Origin: Bacteroidaceae bacterium
Lineage (GTDB): Bacteria; Bacteroidota; Bacteroidia; Bacteroidales; Bacteroidaceae
DNA: 64,000 nucleotides
Assembly (NCBI GenBank): GCA_902362595.1
Contig: CABIXF010000010.1
Span: 1 to 64,000, forward strand
Direction: 5' to 3'
Shown here: piece by piece, positions 45,520 through 54,696 of the stretch
Numbering within the stretch: position 1 is the stretch's first letter
Layout of the letters: each line of letters opens with the position of its first letter
Made by a program: the position numbers and the translations under genes
Notes under the pieces: generated by a model
What the model was told of the DNA's origin: nothing
Databases searched by the model: none
What the model saw: the letters and a program-made list of their open reading frames with translations, nothing else

Positions 45520-46764
45520 TTATTCGTCGCGTATGGCTTCAATGGGTTTGATGCTCATGGCCCGGTAGGCAGGAGCCAGTCCGGCCAGCAGTCCTAATAT
45601 GAGCAGGAGGGCACAGGCACCGATGGCTTCCCAAAAACTAATCTGGAACTCAGTAGGTGCAGTAGGAGTGGAAGTACCCATTTCTGTCAGGTTCAGCAGG
45701 AACACGGCAAACGTGATGCCGGCCATGCCTGCCAGAATGGTCAGCACCATGCTTTCCGACAGAATCTGTGATAGAATGTCATTGGGGCGGGCACCGATGG
45801 CACGCCGGATACCGATTTCAGTAGTCCGTTCCTTGACGGTGACCATCATGATGTTGCTCACTCCAATGGCACCGGCCAGCAGGGTACCGAGTCCGACCAT
45901 CCAGCCCAAAATCTTAATGCCCGAAAACAAGTTGTCTACCATGCTGAACATAGCTTCCGCATTGACCAGAATCACAGCCTGTCCGTCGTTGGGGTGAATC
46001 AGATGGGCATTTTTAATCACCTGTTCCACTTTCTTCTCTACCTCTCCAATGGAATAGCCTTTACGGGCCGTATAACAGAGGAGCTGTACTTTCTGGCCGA
46101 AGTTGTAGTTCTGCTGCATGGTGGTGAAAGGGATGATGACCGAGGTCTCCGACTGTCCTTGGATGGAGATGTTTCCTACGGCCATGCTGACCCCGATAAT
46201 CCGGTAGTAAATGCCGTTGACCTCGATGAACTTTCCGCAGGGGTCTTCCCCTCCTGGGAACAGGCTCTCGTAGATACGCTTCCCGATGACACACACTTTC
46301 CGTTGGTCGCGGATGTCGATGTCGTTGATGAAACGTCCGAATACGATGTTGGGTTCTTCAATCTTCTGGTATTCGGGATACAGGCCTTTCAGGGTTCCTG
46401 AGATTTTATTCTCGTTGTAAATGGCATTGATGCCCCATTTGGCTAGGGTGGCAGTCACGGTTTCCAGCTCGTTGACTTGTTTCCGGACCCGTTCTACATC
46501 TTTGTTTTCCAAATCCCAGTATCTTCCCTGCTGGAATCCTTTATAAGCCTTGCTGGTTTTGTTGGCGCCCAGGAAACCGGAGTTGGTGGCAAAGCCTTCA
46601 AATTGCCGGGACAACATCTGTTGCAGTCCTTTGGCCCCTCCCATCAGGGCAATCAGCATGAATACCCCCCAGAAGATACCGAAGGCCGTCAGGAAACTTC
46701 TGGTTTTGTTGCGAGTGATGGTGAGAAGAATTTCTTCCCATGTATCTAAGTCAAATCGTCTCAT
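45520..46764 (-). CDS. MacB-like ABC transporter permease (FtsX type)
   Basis: A 414-residue membrane protein: TM helix near residues 20-45, a large periplasmic MacB_PCD domain, then three C-terminal TM helices forming the FtsX domain, ending KPIEAIRDE. The cytoplasmic coupling motif GIRRAIGARPNDILSQILSES is clear. Unlike E. coli MacB it has no fused ATPase; a separate ATPase is encoded upstream. It probably pairs with the neighbouring permease, whose stop lies 2 bp from its start. Confidence 0.93.
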   Translation of the reverse strand: MRRFDLDTWEEILLTITRNKTRSFLTAFGIFWGVFMLIALMGGAKGLQQMLSRQFEGFATNSGFLGANKTSKAYKGFQQGRYWDLENKDVERVRKQVNELETVTATLAKWGINAIYNENKISGTLKGLYPEYQKIEEPNIVFGRFINDIDIRDQRKVCVIGKRIYESLFPGGEDPCGKFIEVNGIYYRIIGVSMAVGNISIQGQSETSVIIPFTTMQQNYNFGQKVQLLCYTARKGYSIGEVEKKVEQVIKNAHLIHPNDGQAVILVNAEAMFSMVDNLFSGIKILGWMVGLGTLLAGAIGVSNIMMVTVKERTTEIGIRRAIGARPNDILSQILSESMVLTILAGMAGITFAVFLLNLTEMGTSTPTAPTEFQISFWEAIGACALLLILGLLAGLAPAYRAMSIKPIEAIRDE

Positions 46765-46766
46765 GG

Positions 46767-48017
46767 TTAATCTGCTCTAAGTGCTTCAATGGGTCGGATT
46801 CTGGCTGCTTTTCGTGCCGGGAAAAGTCCAGCCAGCGTACCGGCAATAACTAAGGTCAGGGTCGCCTCAATGGCAATGGAGAGGTCGACCGTGGGGTTCT
46901 CGAAGAAGGTCATGGAAAAGACACCCATGTCCATGGTCTGTTTTCCGGCCACTTGGTTCATGTATTCCGTGACGGCAATGCCCGCCACCATGCCGATGTA
47001 GCCGAAGAAGGTGGTGATGGCTACACTTTCCGAAATAATCAGCCAGAGGATGGACATCGGTTTGGCCCCCAGTGCTTTGCGGATGCCGAACTCGTGGGTC
47101 CGTTCGCGGACGGTAATGAGCATGATGTTGCTCACTCCCACGATGCCGCTCAGTAAGGTAAAGATACCAATCACCCAGATGGCAGTATGCAGAATCTTCG
47201 TCGCGCTTTGTTGCTGGAGGTACTGGGTGAAACGGTTCCAAATCCAGATGGCGCCGTCATCGGTAGGAGAGAATTGTTTTTTCAGCCCTAAGGTACGGCG
47301 GTAGTCGGCTTCAAATTGTTCGTTCAAGGCTTCATTGGCCAATCCTTGGGTTGTGAACGTGATGTTGTCAATGCTGTCTCCTTTCTGATAAATAGTTTGC
47401 AGGGTGGTGAAAGGTACCAGTGCCGAAGGAGAGAAACTGTTCTGGTCTTTGTAGATGCCCACCACCTGATAGGAAACCCCTTGTGCGTTGAGGTATTTTC
47501 CTATAGGAGCCGTATGCGGGAAAAGGTTCTTGACCGTCTTCTCATGGAGGACAATGACTTTTCGCTTTTCCTCTATGTCGCGTTTGTTGATGAAGCGCCC
47601 TTCCTTTATCTTGATGGCTTCGAGGGACGGATAATTGGGAAGTACCCCGTCCAGCTCGATGCTGAGAGCCTCCTTGCCATAGGTCAGGGTGACATCACTC
47701 TTGCTGACGGTGGCACCTGTTTCTAAAATATGGTCGGGGAAGGAAGAACCCGTCAGTGCCCGGTCGCTTTCTTTCAGGTAAATGCTCCGCCCTTCTTTCA
47801 TCCCTTTATAAGGTTCTGAAGTCATGCCCGGATAGATTTTCATGGAGTTCATGAGCATCCCTTCCGACTGGTTCTCAAATGCATGGATGAGGCCGTTGCC
47901 TGCTCCAAGGAGTACAATCAGCATGAAAATACCCCATGCCACGGAAAAACCGGTCAATAAAGTGCGCAGTTTGTTGCGCATGATGGTTCCGTAGATTTCT
48001 TGTATCAGTTCTGTCAT
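46767..48017 (-). CDS. MacB-like ABC transporter permease (FtsX type), second subunit
   Basis: A 416-residue paralogue of the next gene with the same layout: N-terminal TM helix (about 20-40), periplasmic domain, three TM helices and C-terminal IRPIEALRAD. The coupling motif is FGIRKALGAKPMSILWLIISES. The periplasmic domains of the two permeases differ considerably, which suggests a heterodimeric pump. It lies 9 bp downstream of the ATPase gene. Confidence 0.93.
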   Translation of the reverse strand: MTELIQEIYGTIMRNKLRTLLTGFSVAWGIFMLIVLLGAGNGLIHAFENQSEGMLMNSMKIYPGMTSEPYKGMKEGRSIYLKESDRALTGSSFPDHILETGATVSKSDVTLTYGKEALSIELDGVLPNYPSLEAIKIKEGRFINKRDIEEKRKVIVLHEKTVKNLFPHTAPIGKYLNAQGVSYQVVGIYKDQNSFSPSALVPFTTLQTIYQKGDSIDNITFTTQGLANEALNEQFEADYRRTLGLKKQFSPTDDGAIWIWNRFTQYLQQQSATKILHTAIWVIGIFTLLSGIVGVSNIMLITVRERTHEFGIRKALGAKPMSILWLIISESVAITTFFGYIGMVAGIAVTEYMNQVAGKQTMDMGVFSMTFFENPTVDLSIAIEATLTLVIAGTLAGLFPARKAARIRPIEALRAD

Positions 48018-48026
48018 AGCGCTAGG

Positions 48027-48746
48027 TTATTTCATGAATCCGTTTTGTCCGAACGGAGAGGCATGGTGGTCGATATTGTCTTCTATGCGTTCTATCAGTC
48101 CGTCTTTGATGTGGATGATTTTATTGGTTTGGTTGGCCACTCCACTTTCGTGGGTGACTACGACGATGGTCAGTCCCTCTTGGTCGTGCAGTTCTTTCAG
48201 GATGTTCATAACTTCCACCGAAGTCTTGCTGTCGAGTGCTCCGGTCGGTTCGTCGGCCAGGATGATTTCCGGTTTGGAAATTAGTGCCCGTGCGATGGCT
48301 ACACGCTGTTTTTGCCCGCCCGACAGTTCGTTAGGGAGGTGATGAGCCCATTCTTTCAGTCCCAGCTTGTCTAAGTATTCCATGGCCAGCAGGTTTCGTT
48401 TCTTTCGGCTGACACCCTGGTAGAAAAGAGGGAGAGCCACATTCTCCATGGCGTTTTTGAACGAAATGAGGTTGAATGACTGGAAGATGAAGCCGATCAT
48501 CCGGTTGCGGTACTCAGCGGCTTTGGTTTCACTTAAGTTCCGGATAAGGACATTGTTCAGGTAATACTCGCCGGAATCGTAGTTGTCCAATATCCCGAGA
48601 ATGTTCAACAAGGTAGATTTTCCGGAACCGGAGGCACCCATGATGGAGACAAATTCTCCTTTTTTAATATGCAGGTCTATGCCTTTGAGTACATGAAGGG
48701 GAGTGCCGTTGTAGTAGGTTTTGTGAATGTTTTTTAAAAGTATCAT
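48027..48746 (-). CDS. MacB/LolD-type ABC transporter ATPase
   Basis: A 239-residue ATP-binding subunit and first gene of the MacAB-TolC-like operon. Walker A is GASGSGKST, the signature LSGGQKQRVAIARAL, Walker B IILADEPTGALDSKT, and the switch His lies in VVVTHESG; all are intact. The sequence class (LolD/MacB/FtsE) matches the FtsX-type permeases downstream. The C-terminal tail after the ATPase domain is short. Confidence 0.95.
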   Translation of the reverse strand: MILLKNIHKTYYNGTPLHVLKGIDLHIKKGEFVSIMGASGSGKSTLLNILGILDNYDSGEYYLNNVLIRNLSETKAAEYRNRMIGFIFQSFNLISFKNAMENVALPLFYQGVSRKKRNLLAMEYLDKLGLKEWAHHLPNELSGGQKQRVAIARALISKPEIILADEPTGALDSKTSVEVMNILKELHDQEGLTIVVVTHESGVANQTNKIIHIKDGLIERIEDNIDHHASPFGQNGFMK

Positions 48747-48781
48747 TTGGTTTGTGTTAATTGATTTTTAATCGTATTGCA

Positions 48782-48811
48782 CAAATGTAGAAAAAGTGAT
48801 ACGTTCTCAAA
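48782..48811 (-). promoter_or_regulatory. Promoter of the MacAB-TolC-like operon
   Basis: On the minus strand TTTG (48808-48811), an 18-bp spacer and TACATTTG (48782-48789), 35 bp upstream of the ATPase start. The spacer is slightly short. Confidence 0.55.
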
Positions 48812-48827
48812 AATAGTAGGTGAAAAA

Positions 48828-48859
48828 TTTGTTCTGTTTTTACTGATTATTTACTTTTG
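48828..48859 (+). promoter_or_regulatory. Consensus promoter of the ROK kinase gene
   Basis: TTTG (48828-48831), 20 bp, TACTTTTG (48852-48859), 34 bp upstream of the ATG. Confidence 0.78.
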
Positions 48860-48893
48860 TCCGTAGATAATTAACCCTAAATAAAGAAATGTC

Positions 48894-49868
48894 ATGGCAA
48901 TAAACATGGAAAAACCTTATGTAGTAGGTATGGATATTGGCGGAACAAACACTGTTTTTGGTGTGGTTGACTCACGTGGTAACGTGCTGGCTTCTGATTC
49001 TGTCAAAACTCAGCAATATGAAAACATCGAAGAATATGTAGAAGCTGTATGTAAAAAACTCCTTCCTTTGCTGTCTCAGTTTGGTGGAGCTGAAAAGATA
49101 AAAGGTATGGGGGTTGGTGCGCCGAATGGTAACTATTACAGTGGAACCATTGAGTTTGCTCCGAACCTTCCGTGGAAAGGAATTATTCCGTTGGCATCTA
49201 TGTTTGAGGAGCAGCTGGGAATCCCTACTGCGTTGACAAACGACGCCAATGCAGCTGCCATCGGAGAGATGACGTATGGTGCGGCTCGCGGTATGAAAGA
49301 TTTTATCATGATTACCTTGGGTACCGGTGTCGGAAGTGGTATTGTAGTCAACGGACAGTTGGTTTACGGTCATGATGGCTTTGCCGGTGAATTGGGACAC
49401 GTAATTGTGGACCGTAACGGCCGTTCATGTGGTTGCGGACGTAAAGGTTGTTTGGAAACCTATTGTTCGGCTACCGGAGTGGCCCGTACAGCCCGTGAAT
49501 TCCTGGTACAGCGTACGGAACCGAGTTTGTTGCGTAACGTACCTGCAGATGAAATCCAGTCGAAAGATGTATACGATGCTGCAGTGAAAGGCGATAAACT
49601 GGCACAGGATATCTTTGAATATACAGGACGTATTTTGGGAGAGGCTTTGGCCAACTTTATAGCTTTCTCCAGTCCGGAGGCCATTATTCTGTTCGGTGGT
49701 TTGGCTAAGTCGGGCGATTACATCATGAAACCGATTCAGAAGGCAATTGATGAAAACATCCTGAAGATTTATGCTGGAAAAACCAAATTGTTGCTCTCTC
49801 AGTTAAAAGATGCAGATGCGGCTGTATTAGGTGCCAGTGCATTGGGATGGGAAGTAAAAGATAACTGA
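48894..49868 (+). CDS. glk: ROK-family glucokinase
   Basis: A 324-residue sugar kinase, most likely glucokinase, feeding glucose into glycolysis. The ATP phosphate motif is MDIGGTNTVFG (13-23). Catalytic Asp117 lies in TNDANAA. His169 and the ROK zinc motif CGCGRKGCLE (Cys179, 181, 186) are complete. There is no N-terminal DNA-binding domain, so it is an enzyme and not a ROK repressor. Met5 is an alternative start. A terminator follows. Confidence 0.94.
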   Translation: MAINMEKPYVVGMDIGGTNTVFGVVDSRGNVLASDSVKTQQYENIEEYVEAVCKKLLPLLSQFGGAEKIKGMGVGAPNGNYYSGTIEFAPNLPWKGIIPLASMFEEQLGIPTALTNDANAAAIGEMTYGAARGMKDFIMITLGTGVGSGIVVNGQLVYGHDGFAGELGHVIVDRNGRSCGCGRKGCLETYCSATGVARTAREFLVQRTEPSLLRNVPADEIQSKDVYDAAVKGDKLAQDIFEYTGRILGEALANFIAFSSPEAIILFGGLAKSGDYIMKPIQKAIDENILKIYAGKTKLLLSQLKDADAAVLGASALGWEVKDN

Positions 49869-49888
49869 TTCTTAGATTATAAATTAGA

Positions 49889-49933
49889 AAAACAGCCTTG
49901 GCGGAAGTTTTACTTGCCAAGGCTGTTTTTTAT
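49889..49933 (+). terminator. Terminator of the ROK kinase gene
   Basis: A 14-bp stem AAAACAGCCTTGGC / GCCAAGGCTGTTTT with a 13-base loop, running into a T-rich tail (TTTTTTATT). Confidence 0.88.
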
Positions 49934-50159
49934 TATCCACCTGAACATTCGGTCTTCACAGAGGGCATGCAGGAGAATAATACATCTAATCCTAACCTAA
50001 ATAATATTATGAAAAACCTTTTTTTATTCAGTATGCAAAAATAAACTTTCTTGTGGACATAAACTTGTATTTTTTGATTTTATAAGTGAAAAACTGAGTA
50101 TAATACTATCTGATTGGATAATTTGAACTGATAAATGTAAATAATGTAAATAAAGTTTG
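49934..50159. other. A/T-rich leader region before fabI
   Basis: Between the kinase terminator and the fabI -7 box. It contains CTAACCTAAATAATATTATG followed by a 12-codon frame (50009-50044) that looks like the 5' end of a secreted-protein gene but stops at once. I see no structured RNA. Confidence 0.4.
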
Positions 50160-50167
50160 TATCTTTG
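50160..50167 (+). promoter_or_regulatory. -7 box of fabI
   Basis: TATCTTTG fits TAnnTTTG, 25 bp upstream of the preferred fabI start. Confidence 0.65.
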
Positions 50168-50192
50168 CCCCAAATTTATAATTGAAAACAAT

Positions 50193-51050
50193 ATGAGTTA
50201 TAATTTGCTGAAAGGAAAAAGAGGTATTATTTTTGGTGCACTGAATGAACAGTCTATCGCATGGAAAGTAGCTGAAAAGGCTGTAGAAGAAGGTGCTATT
50301 ATCACACTATCTAATACCCCTGTAGCAGTACGTATGGGGCAGGTATCTGCTTTGGCGGAAAAGTTGAACTGTGAAGTGATTCCCGCTGATGCTACCTGCG
50401 TAGAAGATTTGGAAAATGTATTCAAGCGTTCAATGGAAGTATTGGGCGGTAAGATTGACTTTGTGCTTCATTCAATTGGTATGTCTCCAAATGTTCGCAA
50501 GAAACGTACATACGATGATTTGGACTATGACATGCTGGCAAAAACATTGGATATATCTGCTGTATCATTCCATAAAATGATTCAGTCTGCCAAGAAGTTG
50601 GATGCCATCAACGAATATGGTTCTATTTTGGCTTTGAGCTATGTAGCTGCGCAGCGTACGTTCTATGGTTACAATGATATGGCCGATGCCAAAGCGTTAT
50701 TGGAATCTATTGCCCGTAGTTTCGGTTATATTTACGGTCGTGAACATCATGTACGTATCAATACGATTTCTCAGTCACCGACCATGACTACTGCCGGTTC
50801 GGGTGTGAAAGGTATGGACAAGTTGTTCGACTTTGCCAACCGGATGTCTCCTTTGGGAAATGCATCGGCTGATGAATGTGCGGATTACTGTATCGTAATG
50901 TTCTCTGATCTGACTCGTAAGGTAACTATGCAGAACTTGTTCCACGATGGTGGTTTCTCTAGCGTGGGTATGAGTTTGAGAGCCATGGCTACTTATGAAA
51001 AAGGATTGGATGAATATAAGGATGCCAATGGTAATATTATTTACGGATAA
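50193..51050 (+). CDS. fabI: Enoyl-[acyl-carrier-protein] reductase (NADH)
   Basis: A 285-residue short-chain dehydrogenase-type enzyme for the last step of each fatty-acid elongation cycle. The nucleotide-binding start is NLLKGKRGIIFGALNEQSIAW. The active-site region YGYNDMADAKALLE contains the catalytic Tyr and Lys in FabI spacing, and INTISQSPTMTTAGSG matches the FabI substrate loop. The frame is open 12 codons upstream across the -7 box, so MSYNLLKG is taken as start. gldB follows after 7 bp. Confidence 0.96.
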   Translation: MSYNLLKGKRGIIFGALNEQSIAWKVAEKAVEEGAIITLSNTPVAVRMGQVSALAEKLNCEVIPADATCVEDLENVFKRSMEVLGGKIDFVLHSIGMSPNVRKKRTYDDLDYDMLAKTLDISAVSFHKMIQSAKKLDAINEYGSILALSYVAAQRTFYGYNDMADAKALLESIARSFGYIYGREHHVRINTISQSPTMTTAGSGVKGMDKLFDFANRMSPLGNASADECADYCIVMFSDLTRKVTMQNLFHDGGFSSVGMSLRAMATYEKGLDEYKDANGNIIYG

Positions 51051-51057
51051 TCATTAA

Positions 51058-52050
51058 ATGTATCGATTTATCTTTATATTACTGAGTATAATCGTCTTTT
51101 CTGCTTGTCATTCTGATGAGCAGGAGGGCGATTTTTCTTTTGAGGAAATAAAGATAGCACGATACGACCGTCTTCAGTATGAATCTTCCGTGCAAAACAA
51201 TTTTTTCGCTTTACAACGGATGAGAACTGAATTTGCTCAGGAAACTCGTTTGTTGATAGAAGACGTACTGGAATTGGGAGCGGTAGATGCTCCTGATATT
51301 TATGAACGTTTATGCGGATATTATGCTGATTCTGTGCTTGTTCACCTGATGGATGATGCAGAACAGAAATTCAAGGATATGAGTCGTTGGGAAAAGGAAC
51401 TGACAAAAGGGTTCAGGGTATTGAAGAAAGAGATTCCAGAATTACCTGTTCCGAAGGTATATGCACAAATCTCTGCATTGAATCAGTCTGTAGTAGTGGG
51501 AGATAGTGTGTTAGGTATCAGCCTTGACAAGTATATGGGAAGTGAATATCCCCTTTATAAGCGATTTTATTATGTGAATCAGCGCCGTTCTATGTCTTCG
51601 GAATATATTGTATCGGATTGTTTTACTTTTTATCTGTTGGGGCAATATCCTTTTTCATGGGAAGAAGGGCACCGTGCTTTGATGGACATTTTACTGTATC
51701 GTGGAAAAATTGCTTGGGCAGTAGAAGCCATATTGGATGGAGATGTGTCTGGTGAGATTGCTTTGGGTTATACGGAGGAAGAGGTAGAATGGTGTGAGGA
51801 ACATGAAAAGCAATTATGGAAGGAAATAAGAGAGAATCATTATGCTGAAACAACCGATCCGATGGTGATTCGTTCGTATGTTTCTTCCAATGTAAAACCG
51901 TTGTTTGAAGATGACAAGGTACCTCCTTCTTTGGGGATATGGCTGGGAATGAAAGCGGTGGACAGATTTATGAAAGAACATCCGGAAATAAGTCTGAAGA
52001 ATTTACTGGAGCATGTGGATGACACGCTGATTAAGAACGAATTGAATTAA
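51058..52050 (+). CDS. gldB: GldB-like gliding-motility-associated lipoprotein
   Basis: A 330-residue lipoprotein: the signal peptide ends in VFSACHSDE with Cys17 as lipidation site. The mature part matches the GldB family, with KYMGSEYPLYKRFYY, a middle YIVSDCFTFYLLG, and the C-terminal PPSLGIWLGMKAVDRFMKEHPEISLKNLL. GldB is needed for gliding in flavobacteria, but homologues persist in non-gliding Bacteroidales, where the role is unknown. It lies between fabI and a methyltransferase gene on one probable transcript. Confidence 0.85.
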   Translation: MYRFIFILLSIIVFSACHSDEQEGDFSFEEIKIARYDRLQYESSVQNNFFALQRMRTEFAQETRLLIEDVLELGAVDAPDIYERLCGYYADSVLVHLMDDAEQKFKDMSRWEKELTKGFRVLKKEIPELPVPKVYAQISALNQSVVVGDSVLGISLDKYMGSEYPLYKRFYYVNQRRSMSSEYIVSDCFTFYLLGQYPFSWEEGHRALMDILLYRGKIAWAVEAILDGDVSGEIALGYTEEEVEWCEEHEKQLWKEIRENHYAETTDPMVIRSYVSSNVKPLFEDDKVPPSLGIWLGMKAVDRFMKEHPEISLKNLLEHVDDTLIKNELN

Positions 52051-52068
52051 CTGACTTGACAATTCTTT

Positions 52069-52773
52069 ATGGAAGTTGCATTGTATTTGTTGCCTGTTAC
52101 TTTAGGGGATACGCCTATAGAAAAGGTGTTGCCGGCATACAACCGTGAGATTATTTCGGGAATAAAATATTTTATTGTAGAAGATGTGCGTTCGGCACGT
52201 CGTTTTCTTAAAAAGGTAGATTCTGCAATTTGCATTGATGAATTGACTTTTTATACTTTGAACAAACATACTTCTCCTGAAGATATCTCTGGTTATTTGA
52301 AGCCTTTGCAAGAGGGATGTTCTATGGGAGTTATTTCTGAAGCAGGCTGTCCTGCGGTGGCCGATCCAGGAGCGGATGTAGTGGCTATTGCGCAGCGTCG
52401 TAACTTGAAAGTAGTACCTTTGGTAGGACCATCTTCTATTATTTTGTCAGTTATGGGCTCTGGATTCAACGGACAAAGTTTTGCTTTTCATGGCTATTTG
52501 CCGATTGATCCGGCAGATCGTACCAAGCGGCTGAAAGAATTGGAGACTCGGGTATATGCAGAGAACCAGACTCAGTTGTTTATCGAAACGCCTTATCGGA
52601 ATCAAAAGATGCTGGAAGAGATATTGAAGACTTGCCGTCCGCAAACCAAACTCTGCATTGCTGCCAATATTACATGTGAGGGAGAATACATCAAAACCAG
52701 GAGCGTAAAAGACTGGAAAGGACATTTACCGGAATTAAATAAGATTCCTTGTATATTCTTGATATATAAATGA
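52069..52773 (+). CDS. Tetrapyrrole-methylase-superfamily SAM methyltransferase (RsmI-like)
   Basis: A 234-residue protein related to RsmI, the enzyme that 2'-O-methylates C1402 of 16S rRNA. EAGCPAVADPGADVV and LVGPSSIILSVMGSGFNG are the SAM-binding motifs and match RsmI closely. The N-terminal motif differs: LLPVTLGDTPIEKVLP replaces the usual TPIGNLxD. The protein also lacks about 50 C-terminal residues compared with E. coli RsmI (286). A paralogue with another RNA target is possible. It ends 5 bp from a convergent gene. Confidence 0.85.
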   Translation: MEVALYLLPVTLGDTPIEKVLPAYNREIISGIKYFIVEDVRSARRFLKKVDSAICIDELTFYTLNKHTSPEDISGYLKPLQEGCSMGVISEAGCPAVADPGADVVAIAQRRNLKVVPLVGPSSIILSVMGSGFNGQSFAFHGYLPIDPADRTKRLKELETRVYAENQTQLFIETPYRNQKMLEEILKTCRPQTKLCIAANITCEGEYIKTRSVKDWKGHLPELNKIPCIFLIYK

Positions 52774-52778
52774 TTCTT

Positions 52779-53765
52779 TTATTTGAACTCCTTCCAAATC
52801 TGTGCTACCATTTGTAATCGTTCATGTTCCATTCTTAGCTCTTCACTGAACGATTCCGGGGCCAGTTTGATTTCTTCGCATGAGAAGAAGCGGCCTTCAG
52901 GTAAGATAAAATCATTTTCTTTGCTGATGGGGAGAATGTATAGCTGAATAAAACAAGGAATTATGCCTTGCATTCGGTAACTGAGGATAAGCCGAGGATA
53001 TAACACTCTGTGAGGAAAGTTCACTTCCATCTGTTTCTGGCATCTTTTTACAATGAGTTTGGCATGTTTCTGACTTTTTCTCAGCGGTCCTTCAAACAGA
53101 GAGATAATGGGGGCATCCCATATCTGATTATTGTCTGACCGTGAAGTTAGGTAAACTTTTCCGTTGCAGATAGGAATGATTCGAATGATATGTTGCTCCT
53201 GAGGCGATTGGGTGGCGGCCACTTGTATGCCCACGATATTGATTATCAGACAGAGTACATAGATGAGTGTCGGAATTAGGTAGACAATCACAAAATGGTT
53301 CTCCGGAGAGAAAGGGGCGAGCTGTTTGTATAAAAAGAAAAGTACAATCAAGTGAATGCTGGACAAGACGACAATGAGCCTAGCTTCCAGCAGATAGGAA
53401 AACGTGAAATTCAGATGGAATTTCTTGAGAAAATTCCGATACATTTCCGGGGCTGTTACATGGATGAAGGCACATACCAGTAACATGAATTCCAGCGTCG
53501 GAGTCAGGCTGTTTTGAGGAATATATTCATAACCTGTGAACAGTCTGAGGAGAAAACAGATGCCGATACCGATGGTTCCTTGTAACAAAAAGAAATTGAG
53601 CCCTTTCAATCGGAAAATATCATAAAGCAATCCTGCAATGCTGATTGCAAGTCCTATGCCCAGCATGGTGGTGGTAGGAAAAAGATGAATCCCTATCAGT
53701 GTGATAATGATAGGAAGTAGTCCGAATGACACAATTTTGTCTTTGTATTTAAGAAATAAATTCAT
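52779..53765 (-). CDS. Multi-TM membrane protein with degenerate Nudix-like C-terminal domain
   Basis: A 328-residue protein. The N-terminal 190 residues hold about six hydrophobic segments in pairs. From about residue 195 a soluble domain runs in Nudix order: strand IIRIIPICNGKVYLTSR, then DAPIISLFEGPLRKSQKHAKLIVKRC in place of the Nudix helix, followed by an FIQLYILPI strand and a GRFFSCEEIK segment. The canonical GX5EX7REXXEEXGU residues are missing, so hydrolase activity is unlikely. I know no function for this combination. Confidence 0.8.
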   Translation of the reverse strand: MNLFLKYKDKIVSFGLLPIIITLIGIHLFPTTTMLGIGLAISIAGLLYDIFRLKGLNFFLLQGTIGIGICFLLRLFTGYEYIPQNSLTPTLEFMLLVCAFIHVTAPEMYRNFLKKFHLNFTFSYLLEARLIVVLSSIHLIVLFFLYKQLAPFSPENHFVIVYLIPTLIYVLCLIINIVGIQVAATQSPQEQHIIRIIPICNGKVYLTSRSDNNQIWDAPIISLFEGPLRKSQKHAKLIVKRCQKQMEVNFPHRVLYPRLILSYRMQGIIPCFIQLYILPISKENDFILPEGRFFSCEEIKLAPESFSEELRMEHERLQMVAQIWKEFK

Positions 53766-53792
53766 AGTAGAATAGCACCTGTTGTTAAAATT

Positions 53793-53820
53793 TGAACAAT
53801 TGGAAAAACTAAATTGTTCA
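53793..53820 (-). terminator. Hairpin overlapping the lipA stop codon
   Basis: The 9-bp inverted repeat TGAACAATT / AATTGTTCA with a 10-base loop, followed on the minus strand by AATTTTAAC. The lipA TGA stop forms the start of the stem. Weak T-run, so a tentative terminator. Confidence 0.5.
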
Positions 53821-54669
53821 CATTTTCCTCAGATGTTTTTCAGCATGGTAAGACGAACGTACCAGCGGGCCACTTTCAACAATCTCAAATCCTTTCTTTT
53901 CGCCTGTTTTTTTGTACTCCAGGAATTGCATTGGGTGGATGTATTCGGCCACCGGATAATGTTTGGCACTTGGTTGCAGGTATTGTCCGATGGTGAGAAT
54001 CTTGCAGCCGTTTTCCAGTAAATCATCCATCGTCTGTTCTACTTCTTGTGGTGTTTCTCCCAGTCCTACCATGATTCCCGACTTGGCTTTCAATCCGTTT
54101 GCTGCGATTTGCCGAATGACGGCCAGACTGGTATCATAGTTGGCAACACTTCGTACCAAGGGGCTGATGCGTCTCACTGTTTCCAGGTTGTGTGACAGAA
54201 TGTCTGGGCGTGTGTCTATTACTTGTTGTAACCATTCTTTATGTCCTTGAAAGTCGGGAATCAAGGCTTCGATGGTCGTTCCTGGACAGACTTTTCGAAT
54301 GGCTTGAAGGGTAGCAGCCCAATGAGAGGCCCCTAGGTCGGGGAGGTCATCCCGGTCGACAGATGTGATGACTGCATGATTTAGTTTCATTAATTGGATG
54401 GACTGGGCCACTCTTTCTGGTTCCTCCGGATCCAGAGGGAGAGGTTTTCCACTAAGCGTATTGCAGAATTTACAGGCACGTGTGCAGATGTCTCCTCCAA
54501 TCATGAATGTGGCGGTTCCTTTTCCCCAGCATTCTCCCAGGTTCGGACAACGTCCGCTGCTACAAATGGTATGCAACTTGTGCGTATCGACAATGCGTTT
54601 GGTTTCTGTGTATCGGGCATTGGTCCCAATTTGGATTTTCAGCCATTCAGGCTTTTTAATGTGTGTCAT
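53818..54669 (-). CDS. lipA: Lipoyl synthase
   Basis: A 283-residue radical-SAM enzyme that inserts two sulfurs into octanoyl groups on lipoyl domains. The auxiliary cluster cysteines are Cys36, 41 and 47 (CSSGRCPNLGECW) and the radical-SAM cluster cysteines Cys62, 66 and 69 (CTRACKFC). The C-terminal RSSYHAEK supplies the conserved Ser ligand. The frame opens 17 codons upstream, but that part overlaps the preceding terminator hairpin, so MTHIKKPEWL is the start. Confidence 0.97.
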   Translation of the reverse strand: MTHIKKPEWLKIQIGTNARYTETKRIVDTHKLHTICSSGRCPNLGECWGKGTATFMIGGDICTRACKFCNTLSGKPLPLDPEEPERVAQSIQLMKLNHAVITSVDRDDLPDLGASHWAATLQAIRKVCPGTTIEALIPDFQGHKEWLQQVIDTRPDILSHNLETVRRISPLVRSVANYDTSLAVIRQIAANGLKAKSGIMVGLGETPQEVEQTMDDLLENGCKILTIGQYLQPSAKHYPVAEYIHPMQFLEYKKTGEKKGFEIVESGPLVRSSYHAEKHLRKM

Positions 54670-54696
54670 AGCTATGAGAAATAAGTTTGTATAAAA

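Noticed and set aside
50009..50044. A 12-codon frame starting MKNLF behind a CTAACCTAAATAAT leader
   Set aside because: It resembles the 5' end of a secreted-protein gene but stops after 11 residues; there is no continuation in any frame, so at most a relic or chance.
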